Of a DNA stretch of 64,000 nucleotides, positions 35,989-44,725 are shown in pieces. Location: the NCBI GenBank assembly GCA_025462885.1, contig JAOAPN010000016.1, positions 1-64,000 on the forward strand. The letters are read 5' to 3'. The position numbers and the translations under genes were made by a program. The first letter of the stretch is position 1. Each line of letters starts with the position of its first letter. This DNA comes from Acidobacteriaceae bacterium. GTDB lineage: Bacteria > Acidobacteriota > Terriglobia > Terriglobales > Acidobacteriaceae. The notes beneath the pieces are model-generated. The model was not told the origin of the DNA. It made no database searches and saw only the letters and a list, made by a program, of their open reading frames with translations.

Positions 35989-36025
35989 GAGATAACTCCA
36001 TAGCGCATCACCTTTGAAAGTCATC

Positions 36026-37294
36026 TCAGTTAAACTTCGTAACATCCAGGTTGAGCGTGTATTTTTCAGGGCTCTTCATCATTTCATTCCAGGTAAGTTC
36101 ACGTCCAAGCACCGCTGCCTGACGACCCAGCATACAACTGCGCGCGCTTTCAACGCCTGCAGCTACCTGATTATGGAACTTGCCCGACGTGATGCTTTCG
36201 AGGAAGCTGCGCTCCTTCATTGTGTCTGCGAGTGCCAGATTGTTCGTGAACGCGCCATCTGCGGCGAACTTGCCCGGAGCAGTATCCTGAGCTTCGTTCC
36301 CGCTCCACGTCCAGGGATCGTTGCCTAGAATCCGCAGAGGGCCTGAGTAAGGCGCCTCGGCAACACCGGCGTCACCAAAGACCCGTTCCGCAACGTCGAA
36401 GAAGCCATTCTTTCCAAACTGCGTTGAAGAAAAGCTGAGTTCAACTTCGCCCGGATAGGTGAAGATGACCTCATAGTTGTCGGATGTATTGCCCTGGTGC
36501 TTGATAGCTTGACGACTGCTCTTCGCGACCGCCTTGATCGGGTGCGTCCCCATGATCCAGTTGCAGACATCGATGACGTGGATATTCTGCTCGAGCAGGA
36601 TATCGCCCGAGAGAGTCCGGTCCCACAACCAATCCCGCAATCTCACCTCGTCCGCAGGCATACCCGGACGGTCGGGATAGGTCGAACCGGGTGCGTTGTA
36701 GTGAGCGGAGATAGCGGCAATCTTGCCGATCTGGCCGGCCTGGATACGGCGCACAATCTCGACGAACGGAGGTGCACTGCGGATCTGGAACCCTACGTCC
36801 ATGCTGACTTTGCCGTCGAAGCGTTTGCTGATAGCAAGCGCACGCTCCGTCTGCGCAATATCGACGCCCACCGGCTTCTCACAATAGACATGCTTCCCAC
36901 CCCTCACGACGACATCGAGATGCTCGACGTGAAACCACGGCGGGGTCGAGATTTGGATTGCGTCGATCTCGGAAGATGCGGCGAGTTGCTGAACCGCAGT
37001 ATGTCCGCGGAACATCAGCTTAGGATCGATCGGGCCCTGGCCAAGCTTGCTGTTGACTGCGTCGAAGTGCACCTTCCCTTTCGCTAGCTGGTCAGGAAAG
37101 ATGTCCCCCAGCGCGACAATGCGAGCGCCCGCGTTGTTTGCAAAAGACGTGGCAACAGAAGTTCCACGATTGCCGCAGCCGAGAAGCGCGAGACGAACCG
37201 CAGAGTTTGCCTCGTACCCGAAGGCCGTCTTTGACTTGAGAATCATCAGCCCTGAAGCTGCCGTCGCGCTGGTGATGAACTTCCTTCGATTCAT
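36026..37294 (-). CDS. Tat-exported Gfo/Idh/MocA-family oxidoreductase
   Basis: A 422-residue oxidoreductase with a twin-arginine signal (MNRRKFITSATAASG), so it should fold with its NAD(P) in the cytoplasm before export. The Rossmann motif is LLGCGNRGTSV and the catalytic block is YCEKPVGV. The C-terminal GAFTNNLALADTMKERSFLE segment is common in this subfamily. Exported Gfo/Idh/MocA enzymes are believed to keep a tightly bound cofactor and to oxidise or rearrange glycosides. GGGAGAAG precedes the ATG. It follows an exported isomerase by 27 bases and precedes the quinoprotein by 37. Confidence 0.88.
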   Translation of the reverse strand: MNRRKFITSATAASGLMILKSKTAFGYEANSAVRLALLGCGNRGTSVATSFANNAGARIVALGDIFPDQLAKGKVHFDAVNSKLGQGPIDPKLMFRGHTAVQQLAASSEIDAIQISTPPWFHVEHLDVVVRGGKHVYCEKPVGVDIAQTERALAISKRFDGKVSMDVGFQIRSAPPFVEIVRRIQAGQIGKIAAISAHYNAPGSTYPDRPGMPADEVRLRDWLWDRTLSGDILLEQNIHVIDVCNWIMGTHPIKAVAKSSRQAIKHQGNTSDNYEVIFTYPGEVELSFSSTQFGKNGFFDVAERVFGDAGVAEAPYSGPLRILGNDPWTWSGNEAQDTAPGKFAADGAFTNNLALADTMKERSFLESITSGKFHNQVAAGVESARSCMLGRQAAVLGRELTWNEMMKSPEKYTLNLDVTKFN

Positions 37295-37321
37295 GTTCTG
37301 CTTCTCCCCATTTCGAGCCTT

Positions 37322-38287
37322 TTAGATCTGTGCAAGAATGCGCTCCAGATAAATCTTCTCTTGCCTGACATCTTCCAACTGCTGCGGACCGGACGTCTCG
37401 CGTTCAATCGTGAGGGCTCCGGTATAGCCCAGCTTCTTGAGCTTAAGCAAGACCTGCTTGAAATCGACAAGCCCCTCTCCGATTTTAACTTCCTGTCCAA
37501 GCTTGGAAGGATCGGTCGGCCAGCGCCCGTCTTTAGCGTGCATGGCCTTGATGTGCGGGCCAAGTATGTCAACGGCATCGACAGGATTCGCTTTGCCGTA
37601 GAGGATGAGGTTCGCCGTATCCAGTCCAACCCCGAGACTGGGATGGTTCGCATCGCGGATCACCCGCGACATTGTTGTCGGTGTCTCCTGCCCGGTCTCC
37701 ATCAAAAACATTTGGCCGTTCCCAGCACAATGCGCCGCAAGATCGCGAATCGTAACGACGGTCTCATCGTAGAGCGGATCGGCAGGATCTTCCGGTATAA
37801 AACCGCAGTGAGTCTGGATGTATGGGATGCCGAGCAGCTTTGCAAAGTCCGACGTCTGTTTCAGAGCGTCGACCCGCGCAGTGCGTGTGGCACGCGGCAC
37901 CACCCCAATGGTCGCGGGGCCTTCGGTAAAGTTCCATTTCAACGGGCCCGGCTGAACGACCTCAGCCGTAGTTGCCGTGACACCGTACTTCTCAAGCAGA
38001 CCGTGAAGTTCGGCTGCGAGCGACTTGGTGTACTTGCCCAGATAATCATCGAGCGATAGAAAACAATTGGTCATGCCAAGTTTTTTGACCCGCCCGATGA
38101 TCCCGTCCGGATCACGCGCAGGCTTGATCAGCAGGCCGATAGCCATCGGCTTCCATGCCAGAGCAGGCAACACCGAAGCAGGAGCCGGAGGAGATACTGC
38201 GCGAGCCAGGATACTCGCTGGAGAAGCGTTAACTCCGTAGAAGAGGCCGGCCCCCAGGCCAGCACTCATGAATTCTCGACGAAGCAT
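37322..38287 (-). CDS. exported sugar isomerase/epimerase-like TIM-barrel enzyme
   Basis: A 321-residue TIM-barrel protein with a Tat-like signal (MLRREFMSAGLGAGLFYGVN). Probable metal ligands are Glu in METGQET, Asp in GLDTANLI, His in AMHAKDG and Glu in TIERET. It is a paralogue of the cytoplasmic 23301-24170 enzyme. GGAGG stands 6 bases before the ATG. As first gene of the operon its promoter must lie in 38288-38625, a gap of 338 bases that is locally A+T-rich near 38340-38370 and holds no gene. Confidence 0.86.
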   Translation of the reverse strand: MLRREFMSAGLGAGLFYGVNASPASILARAVSPPAPASVLPALAWKPMAIGLLIKPARDPDGIIGRVKKLGMTNCFLSLDDYLGKYTKSLAAELHGLLEKYGVTATTAEVVQPGPLKWNFTEGPATIGVVPRATRTARVDALKQTSDFAKLLGIPYIQTHCGFIPEDPADPLYDETVVTIRDLAAHCAGNGQMFLMETGQETPTTMSRVIRDANHPSLGVGLDTANLILYGKANPVDAVDILGPHIKAMHAKDGRWPTDPSKLGQEVKIGEGLVDFKQVLLKLKKLGYTGALTIERETSGPQQLEDVRQEKIYLERILAQI

Positions 38288-38625
38288 TCAGAACCTCCGG
38301 ACTCACTCTTGCGGCTTGTTATGGATGCGTTGGATTTCAGTATTTATTTTATAAAGCGATTTAATTCACTGCACTAGATAAAGCCGTAAATGCACCAGCA
38401 ATCGCAAGCAACCACAAGATTGGTTTGGTTGCTGAAGATTATGAGAAGTTCCTTCGACTGTCAACAGGAAACCGGCTGCATCGCGCTGCGTTATTGAGCG
38501 TACAGTTACGGTTCATCGCAGCGTCTTCATCGGGATCCGTGCCAATTCAGCCAGGCGGAAGGTCGAGAGACTTGAGATCAAGAGAGGGACGCGACTCCCT
38601 CGCCAGGAGAACTGGCACGTTTTGT

Positions 38626-39354
38626 TTACTGCTTTAAATCTTCAAACCTCAAATTCGAGACGGGGTATTGTTTCCAGTCCTTGTAATCGAAGTGCCACCA
38701 CTCGGTAGGGTTGACACTGAAATGCTGCTTTTGCATCGCTTTGCGTAACAGGGCGCGATGTGCGCGTTCGTCAACCGTGCCGCCCGGGAAATTGGAATAT
38801 GCCCGGGGTGTCATTTCGTCGTATCCGCTCGGCATCTGAACCTCCTTCCCCGTCTTCAGGTCGTATAAGGAGAGGTCCACAGCGCAGCCGCGGTTATGCT
38901 TCGAACCTTCAGCCGGGTTTGCGACGAAGATTTTCTTGTCCGCAGGCGTCGCGTCCCAGAACATCCTGGTGACATACCAGGGTCGATACGCATCGTGGAT
39001 GATCAGGCCGTATCCCGCGGCCTTGAGTTCGCGATGCACGCGAAGCACTGCTTCCGCGGCGGGACGCTGGAGAAAGACCCGCGCCTGAGTATAAACGGGA
39101 GTTCCCAGAAAGTTATTTGCACTGGCGTACCGGATGTCGAGCTGGATCGTTGGGTCGAGTGTGACAAGTTCGATCAGGTCGGGCGCGCGGAAGATACCTC
39201 GTTCGCGTGGTGGCAACGCCTTGAGCGCCGCCACGCGCAGTTCATCCACTGGCCGGAGCGGCGTGATGTGGAAACTCGTCTGCTGCGCGATGCTTGACTG
39301 AAAGACAAGGAAGAGAACAGCAGGGCGAATAAGACGGCTGAGCGAGGACCTCAT
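38626..39354 (-). CDS. M15D D-Ala-D-Ala dipeptidase (VanX/DdpX-like)
   Basis: A 242-residue exported zinc dipeptidase. A signal peptide (LIRPAVLFLVFQSSIAQ) is followed by the VanX-type features: HDAYRPW with the substrate Arg, the zinc motif SKHNRGCAVDLS with His and Asp, and EWWHFDY with the catalytic Glu and third zinc His. The likely job is to cut D-Ala-D-Ala released from peptidoglycan for reuse. No vancomycin-resistance partners (VanH/VanA) are nearby, so a resistance role is not indicated. Confidence 0.9.
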   Translation of the reverse strand: MRSSLSRLIRPAVLFLVFQSSIAQQTSFHITPLRPVDELRVAALKALPPRERGIFRAPDLIELVTLDPTIQLDIRYASANNFLGTPVYTQARVFLQRPAAEAVLRVHRELKAAGYGLIIHDAYRPWYVTRMFWDATPADKKIFVANPAEGSKHNRGCAVDLSLYDLKTGKEVQMPSGYDEMTPRAYSNFPGGTVDERAHRALLRKAMQKQHFSVNPTEWWHFDYKDWKQYPVSNLRFEDLKQ

Positions 39355-39426
39355 GGATTTCTTTCGTAAAGATCTTTGCGGAGGGGGTGGAGTGAAAGTG
39401 TCTCCGGCTGAATTTCGTTGGAACTC

Positions 39427-39792
39427 TTAAGCAGAGAACGCGGCGCAGGCTGTCTTCTCGTCAGGATGAAGCGTGGTGTATTTCGTGATGCCCACCATGG
39501 TGAAGACCTTCTGAAAATGGGGCTTGAGGCCGAAGGTCTGGATGGTCTGACCGCTTTTGCTGGCGGCGATCATCATTTGAATCACGAGCGCGATACCGCT
39601 TGAGTTGAGATAGTCCACACCCGAGAAATCGAGCAGGATGCGTTTGGCGGTCTGCGAGATACCCCGGTAGCTCCCGAGCACTGCATCGCTGGAGGCACTG
39701 GTGATATCCCCCGCAAAACGCAGCACTGTAACCGGAGCAGCGGAATCGCATTGCACCTCCTCCACCTTTACGCGAGTCACTTTATCCTGCAT
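39427..39792 (-). CDS. rsbV: STAS-domain anti-sigma factor antagonist (RsbV-like)
   Basis: A 121-residue STAS protein that in its unphosphorylated form would bind the kinase and free a sigma factor or other target. The core is ILLDFSGVDYLNSSGIALVI, where the Ser of NSSG is the usual phosphorylation site, and GLKPHFQKVFTMVGI is the last helix. AGGAG precedes ATG 39792. It follows the RsbW-like gene by 14 bases in the same operon. Confidence 0.87.
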   Translation of the reverse strand: MQDKVTRVKVEEVQCDSAAPVTVLRFAGDITSASSDAVLGSYRGISQTAKRILLDFSGVDYLNSSGIALVIQMMIAASKSGQTIQTFGLKPHFQKVFTMVGITKYTTLHPDEKTACAAFSA

Positions 39793-39806
39793 CGAGATGT
39801 CTCCTT

Positions 39807-40259
39807 CTAAGACTCTGGTTGGTCTGCTAGTGGGTGGAGCCGGATCACCATGCGGGCAAAGCTTCCTGTCGGCGGGGAGCTGACCCATTCCACCTCATCG
39901 ACGAGCGACTCAATCAGGAACATCCCCATGCCGCGCGCCTCTTCCTGTTCGTGCATCTTCTTATCGATATCCGGTGCGGTCGCGTGACTTTGTGGCCCGT
40001 CTCCCGTATCGAGGACCTTTACCTCAAGGGAATCAGCTCGCATGGAAAGTATGACCCCGATCGAAAGAGTTTCATCCAGCTTATTGCCATGCTCGATGGC
40101 GTTGATGCAGGCTTCCGCGACGGCCGTTTTGAGGTCCTCCACGCGTTCGTCCGTGAATCCCATGAGCTGCGCGACGCCGGCGGCCGTGTTCATGGCGATC
40201 TTTTCAAAGCCGAGACGCGACGGAAGTCGCAGTTCGATGGTGCTTCGATGCTCATCCAT
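39807..40259 (-). CDS. rsbW: RsbW/SpoIIAB-like serine kinase (anti-sigma factor)
   Basis: A 150-residue GHKL ATPase/kinase. The N-box is AVAEACINAIEHGN, the Mg/ATP loop is VLDTGDGP, and the glycine-rich lid is ARGMGMFLIESLVDEVEW. This is the partner-switching kinase that phosphorylates the STAS protein next to it. The start may be TTG 40262 or ATG 40259; GGAGAAC upstream serves either. No sigma-factor gene lies in the window, so the final target is elsewhere or not a sigma factor. Confidence 0.87.
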   Translation of the reverse strand: MDEHRSTIELRLPSRLGFEKIAMNTAAGVAQLMGFTDERVEDLKTAVAEACINAIEHGNKLDETLSIGVILSMRADSLEVKVLDTGDGPQSHATAPDIDKKMHEQEEARGMGMFLIESLVDEVEWVSSPPTGSFARMVIRLHPLADQPES

Positions 40260-40274
40260 CAACGGTGTTCTCCA

Positions 40275-41444
40275 TTATGGCATTCTGAACAATACCAGCG
40301 CAGTCATATCGTCGGACTGATCCTGACCGTCGGAAAAAAGCTCCAAGGTGTGCCACAGAGACTCTAACGTCTCTTCGGCCGTCGGTGTTTCTAATTCTGC
40401 AAAAGTTTTCAGAAGCCGGGATTCGCCGAACTCCTCTTCGCCACAGAATACCTCCGTCATGCCGTCGGTATAGACCAGAAGACGAGCGCCCGGATCGAGC
40501 ACCAGTGTCTCTGATTTGTAGGATGAAAATGGCAGGATTCCGACCGGGGTACCGGACGCGGATAACGTCTGAAGCGATCCGTCGGAAGAGAGCAGGAACG
40601 CTGGATTGTGGCCCGCGTTCAGCACTTCCAGGGTATGGCTGGAGGGCAAGAGTCGCAGAAGAATGGCCGTGACGTAACGCAGCCGCGCCTGGGGGCCTTC
40701 GCTGTAGTGCAGCAGATTCATCTGGGTGGCAATCTCAAACAGGCTCAGGCCGGAGTGAACCATAGCGCGAAAGGCGGAGCGAAAGGACGTGCCGACCAGC
40801 GCCGAAGCTAGTCCTTTGCCGGCGACATCTCCCACAACGATGACGATCTCTCCGTTCGGCATGGAGACGATGTCCAGATAATCTCCTCCAACTTCGTAGC
40901 AGGTCACCGATCGTGCCGCCAGGCTGTAGTTCGGGAGCTGCGGCATCTGCTGCGGAACCAGGCTGAGCTGCACCTGACGCGCAGCCGCGAGGTCGCTTTC
41001 GACGCGCTGCCACTGGAGAGCGCGCTCGTGAAACCTGGCGTTCTCAATGGCAACGGCGGCTTGCACTGACAGCGATTCGAGGAAGTCCGTCTCGTCCAGA
41101 TCCAGTATCCGATCTGGAGGGAGGATCACAACCAGTTCCGTGATGGGGATGCCGGTCTTATCCCGGAGTGGAAAGTGAAGCAGCGAGTCCGAAGATATTC
41201 CGACGGCGGAGTTGCGCCAACTACTGGAGTAAGTGGCTTGTAGAACATCCGAGACCGTTCCGTAGTTCTGAGGGAAGGTGGTGAAAAACGCGCCGGTCAA
41301 TTCTAGTTCGCGCACGACGATCTGCAGGGCGATGCCAAGGACGTCATTCAATTCGATGGTGGAGTGAAGTTGGCGGCTGGCCTCAAGAAGAGCCTGCAGG
41401 CGGGCGACCTGCTGCTGAGCCATAAGTGATTCACTGATTTCCAT
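40275..41444 (-). CDS. rsbU: RsbU-like PP2C phosphatase with GAF-type sensor
   Basis: A 389-residue phosphatase that would dephosphorylate the STAS antagonist. Residues ~10-145 are GAF-like (a coiled lead-in, then LETGAFFTTFPQ-type core ending SLSVQAAVAIENARFHE). Residues ~160-389 form a SpoIIE-type PP2C domain with metal Asp residues in EVGGDYLDIV, VVGDVAGKGLASAL, VYTDGMTEV and SDDMTALVLF. It heads a compact rsbU-rsbW-rsbV operon (spacings 15 and 14 bases), a complete partner switch. The signal sensed by the GAF domain is unknown. Confidence 0.88.
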   Translation of the reverse strand: MEISESLMAQQQVARLQALLEASRQLHSTIELNDVLGIALQIVVRELELTGAFFTTFPQNYGTVSDVLQATYSSSWRNSAVGISSDSLLHFPLRDKTGIPITELVVILPPDRILDLDETDFLESLSVQAAVAIENARFHERALQWQRVESDLAAARQVQLSLVPQQMPQLPNYSLAARSVTCYEVGGDYLDIVSMPNGEIVIVVGDVAGKGLASALVGTSFRSAFRAMVHSGLSLFEIATQMNLLHYSEGPQARLRYVTAILLRLLPSSHTLEVLNAGHNPAFLLSSDGSLQTLSASGTPVGILPFSSYKSETLVLDPGARLLVYTDGMTEVFCGEEEFGESRLLKTFAELETPTAEETLESLWHTLELFSDGQDQSDDMTALVLFRMP

Positions 41445-41538
41445 CAGACTTGTCCCTCATTGCAAGCTGCGATGTTGGATGAGTATATGCAAGAAAAACA
41501 AGGAACTCCATTTGTTTTGGGGTCTCTTCGCGATCTAA

Positions 41539-41562
41539 ATGCTTATCTGGATGCTTATCTGG
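41539..41562. repeat. two tandem 12-bp units
   Basis: ATGCTTATCTGG is repeated head to tail at 41539-41550 and 41551-41562, upstream of the rsbU start. The rest of the 386-base gap 41445-41830 holds no gene; AGTGCTGCA also occurs twice (about 41621 and 41754). Whether this is regulatory is open. Confidence 0.5.
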
Positions 41563-41830
41563 GCGAACTAACCCAGCGACAGGCGAAGAGTAACTTATGT
41601 CCTGGGTCCAGAGAGTAAATAGTGCTGCAACATTGCAGACTTATGCGTAGTGCCACGGATATTAATGAGGAGTTACCTTTTTGTGATTCACTGCAATACT
41701 TTACGTGCTAATGTAGGCGAACGATTCAATTCAGATTGCCGCAAGCTGGCAGATAGTGCTGCAGATCATCCATAAGTATTTAGGTTCTTTCCAACTGTAC
41801 CCCGGGCCCAAAAACTTCAAGGAGATGCAG

Positions 41831-42415
41831 ATGAAATTGCTTCGTTTTCTTATAACGATTGCTTTGGCTTGCGGCCTCACGGGTATTGCGAAGGCCGACC
41901 AACTTGATTTCCACATGGTAGTTCTCGACCCCTTCGCTACCACCCCGATCTTCACCACCCCTTTCAGCTTTACCTTCGACACCTGCGTTCAAGGGCAGTT
42001 ACCTACGAATGTCGTTGGGTCGTATGAGGGCTGTTTCTCGGGAGTCAACAGAACGGGCGAAGACTGGATCGGCTTACAACTGGTGTTCAGCAATACAGCG
42101 CCTCTTGGAAGCCAGCCCGCGGGATGTGCGCTGGATGGAAGTACGGATTATTTTCAAATCGCTTCCTGTTCTCTCACAACGGATCAGTCCACTTACATTC
42201 TCAACTTTACGAGTGGCGCGATTCCAAACAATGGAAGCTTCACCATTGCTGAAGATGGCGTGGATCCAAGCCTGTTTCCGCTCGTGAGCGCGACTGTCAT
42301 TACGGCGGCGACGCCTGAACCCGAGTCGATCTGGCTGCTTTCGACCGGCGTGATGTCGATGGGTTCTTTCCTCTACTCACGACGAAAAGGCGCGGCAAAG
42401 ACAGGGAATGCCTGA
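41831..42415 (+). CDS. PEP-CTERM secreted protein
   Basis: A 194-residue exported protein with a signal peptide (MKLLRFLITIALACGLTGIA, ending KADQ) and a C-terminal PEP-CTERM sorting signal: the PEP tripeptide in TPEPESIWLLSTGVMSMGSF, a hydrophobic helix, then the basic end SRRKGAAK. Such proteins are cut by an exosortase (EpsH/XrtA) and linked to exopolysaccharide or the cell surface. The middle domain has four scattered Cys but no motif I recognise. AAGGAG is 6 bases before ATG 41831. No exosortase gene is in the window. Confidence 0.85.
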   Translation: MKLLRFLITIALACGLTGIAKADQLDFHMVVLDPFATTPIFTTPFSFTFDTCVQGQLPTNVVGSYEGCFSGVNRTGEDWIGLQLVFSNTAPLGSQPAGCALDGSTDYFQIASCSLTTDQSTYILNFTSGAIPNNGSFTIAEDGVDPSLFPLVSATVITAATPEPESIWLLSTGVMSMGSFLYSRRKGAAKTGNA

Positions 42416-42443
42416 GATCTTCGTGAGCACCCCTGCCCGGACT

Positions 42444-42558
42444 TAGAGCAGTTTTCCTGTTGCTGTGGAGCGGAAGATCTCAAGCAGTACCGTTTTCATT
42501 GGAGAAAACGGACATGAATCAAACGCCACCGCTATACGCCCACAGGAAAACCGCTCTA
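42444..42558. repeat. 115-bp palindromic element (MITE/REP-like), copy 2
   Basis: The ends are 17-bp inverted repeats with one mismatch: TAGAGCAGTTTTCCTGT (42444-42460) and ACAGGAAAACCGCTCTA (42542-42558). Inside is a perfect hairpin, CCGTTTTC/GAAAACGG (about 42490-42511). The interior 42463-42511 is shared with 1067-1115. It lies 29 bases after the PEP-CTERM gene stop. No open frame of note is inside. Confidence 0.85.
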
Positions 42559-42682
42559 GCGCCTGACGTTCCTCTTCGGATCAGAGAGCTACGGCCGAGT
42601 TTCCGTGTTCTGCGTGTCCACTTGCTTTGAGGTATCAGGACCGGGATCGATACTTCCTAGTCCTGGCCTCAGAAAGAGCCCT

Positions 42683-44725
42683 ATGCGTCGTCCCGGCCTC
42701 CTGCTCCTGCTGCTGTGTTCGCTTTCATTGCGTTCGTATTCCGAAGCTGTTGCAGCTAAGACGGAGCAGGGTCATGCCGCGCCTGGGCAGGCGGTGGTTG
42801 AGGTAAAGCTGGGCGAATCTTCCACGGAGCTTGCCGGCCCGTGGAAGTTCCGTACAGGCGACGATTTAGCCTGGGCCCAGACGGACTTCGACGATTCAAG
42901 CTGGGGGACGATGGACCTGACGCCGCCTCCCGGGTCGGCGGATGCGAGTCTTGGAATCAGCGGCTATCTTCCTGGATGGACGGAGCGCGGCTATCCGGGC
43001 TACTCGGGGTTTGCCTGGTACAGACTCAAAGTCAGCGTATCCGGAGCGGACCGAAGACTGGCAGTGAAGATGCCGGAGGGCGCCGACGATGCCTACCAGG
43101 TCTTCGTCAACGGGCAGCAGATCGGCGAATTCGGTAAGTTCAACGGACAGCGCGTGACGGCGTACAGCACGCTGCCCCAGGCGTTTCGACTCCCCAAGGC
43201 GCAGCGCGACGGACCCATCACGATCGCCATTCGAATATGGATGGACAGTGCGACTCGGTTCAACAGCCCGGACGCCGGTGGCCTGCATGAACCTCCCGTC
43301 CTGGGATACGCCTCTGTAATCGGGGCGCTAATTCGGCTGGACTACGACGATATCGCGCACTATGTCGGCAGCGGCTTTCTGGAGATGTTGATCCTGATCA
43401 TGGCACTGCTGATGGCGCTGGCGCTGTTCTGGCTGGACAAGCAGGAGAGAGCCTATTTATGGCTGGCGCTCGTTTGCCTGGTCACGCTGCTGGGCAATGC
43501 GGTGGTGCTGACGGTCAACTTCACGACCTGGATCGGGCAAACATCGGGGGTGATCCTGAATGACGTGATCCTCACTCCCCTGCGAATCGGGCTATGGATT
43601 ATCTTCTGGGGCTGCTGGTTTCGGCTGTGGAGTATCGGCAAGCTGCATCGCCTCGTCTGGGTCATGACCGCGATCCTGATCCTGGGAACGATGACGCTGC
43701 GGCCGCCTCTTTACGGGCAGCTGATTCCTGTTCATTACGCGTCTTTTATCGTGCCGCTTCTTCTCGTTGTGAAGCTCGGTCTGGGGGTGTTGCTCTTCGC
43801 AGTTGCCTATCGCGGATTCACCCGGGAGAGGACGGAAGGGTGGATGGCTGCAGTCGCGGTGCTGTTGGTGTTCGTCGCCAACTATCAACGCGAGCTGAGA
43901 CAGATTCATGTGAAGACGACATTCTCCATTGTCGGGTTCAACATCTCGCTTGGTACGCTGTCGACCATTCTCTCGGTGCTCATCATCACTGTCATGCTGC
44001 TACGAAGGTTCATCCAGGCGCAACGACAGAAAGAACGATGGAAGCTGGAGATTCAGCAGGCGCGGCATGTTCAACAAGTGCTGATTCCCAGGACTCTTCC
44101 TAAGGTGAAGGGGCTGACGATCGAGAGCGAGTATCGTCCCGCGCGCGAAGTGGGAGGCGACTTCTTTCAGATTCTGCCGGGAGAGATTCCGGGGACTGTG
44201 ATGATCGTCCTCGGCGATGTGACGGGCAAAGGGCTACAGGCTGGAATGCTGGTGGCACTGATCGTTGGGGCCATTCGAGCGGCGATCCAGCATACCTCCG
44301 ATCCGGCGGCGATTCTGAGCGAGGTCAATGGACAGCTCTGTGAACGTGATCATGCAAGCGCCACCTGCCTGATTCTGCGAATCGATCCTTCAGGAGATGT
44401 GGTGCTTGCCAATGCCGGACAACTTCCGCCCTATCTGAACGGCAAGGAGATATCAATTGAAGGCACGCTGCCGCTCGGGATGATCTCCGACACGGACTTC
44501 TCGATGGCATCGTTCCACCTGGGCCATGGTGACTCCTTGATCGTCATGTCAGACGGAATCGCCGAAGCACAGGATGAGACCGGAGTGCTCTTCGGATTTG
44601 AACGGATCGATACACTGCTGGAACGCCAAGCCACCCCCTACGAGATAGCTGAAGCAGCTCAGGCGTTCGGGCAGGAGGACGATATTCTGGTGCTTCAGGT
44701 GCGCCGCGACCTTGAACCAGTATGA
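42683..44725 (+). CDS. membrane-bound SpoIIE-type PP2C phosphatase with extracytoplasmic sensor domain
   Basis: A 680-residue signalling protein. After a signal peptide (MRRPGLLLLLLCSLSLRSYS), residues ~25-215 form a galactose-binding-like jelly roll resembling the sugar-binding domain of GH2 enzymes (LAGPWKFRTGDDLAWAQTDF, WYRLKVSVSG, YQVFVNGQQIGEFGKFNG). About seven membrane segments follow (~225-450), the layout of 7TMR-DISM receptors. The C-terminus is a PP2C/SpoIIE domain with VGGDFFQI, VLGDVTGKGLQAGM, VMSDGIAEAQ and QEDDILVLQV. It may sense a carbohydrate outside and act on a phosphorylated STAS protein, perhaps the one 3 kb away. ATG 42683 begins the signal peptide. Confidence 0.86.
   Translation: MRRPGLLLLLLCSLSLRSYSEAVAAKTEQGHAAPGQAVVEVKLGESSTELAGPWKFRTGDDLAWAQTDFDDSSWGTMDLTPPPGSADASLGISGYLPGWTERGYPGYSGFAWYRLKVSVSGADRRLAVKMPEGADDAYQVFVNGQQIGEFGKFNGQRVTAYSTLPQAFRLPKAQRDGPITIAIRIWMDSATRFNSPDAGGLHEPPVLGYASVIGALIRLDYDDIAHYVGSGFLEMLILIMALLMALALFWLDKQERAYLWLALVCLVTLLGNAVVLTVNFTTWIGQTSGVILNDVILTPLRIGLWIIFWGCWFRLWSIGKLHRLVWVMTAILILGTMTLRPPLYGQLIPVHYASFIVPLLLVVKLGLGVLLFAVAYRGFTRERTEGWMAAVAVLLVFVANYQRELRQIHVKTTFSIVGFNISLGTLSTILSVLIITVMLLRRFIQAQRQKERWKLEIQQARHVQQVLIPRTLPKVKGLTIESEYRPAREVGGDFFQILPGEIPGTVMIVLGDVTGKGLQAGMLVALIVGAIRAAIQHTSDPAAILSEVNGQLCERDHASATCLILRIDPSGDVVLANAGQLPPYLNGKEISIEGTLPLGMISDTDFSMASFHLGHGDSLIVMSDGIAEAQDETGVLFGFERIDTLLERQATPYEIAEAAQAFGQEDDILVLQVRRDLEPV

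Noticed and set aside
38626..39354. Vancomycin-resistance cluster
   Set aside because: Only a VanX-like dipeptidase is present; VanH, VanA, VanR and VanS are absent, so peptidoglycan recycling is the simpler reading.
41445..41830. A riboswitch before the PEP-CTERM gene
   Set aside because: I looked for cyclic-di-GMP or other known leader motifs and saw none.
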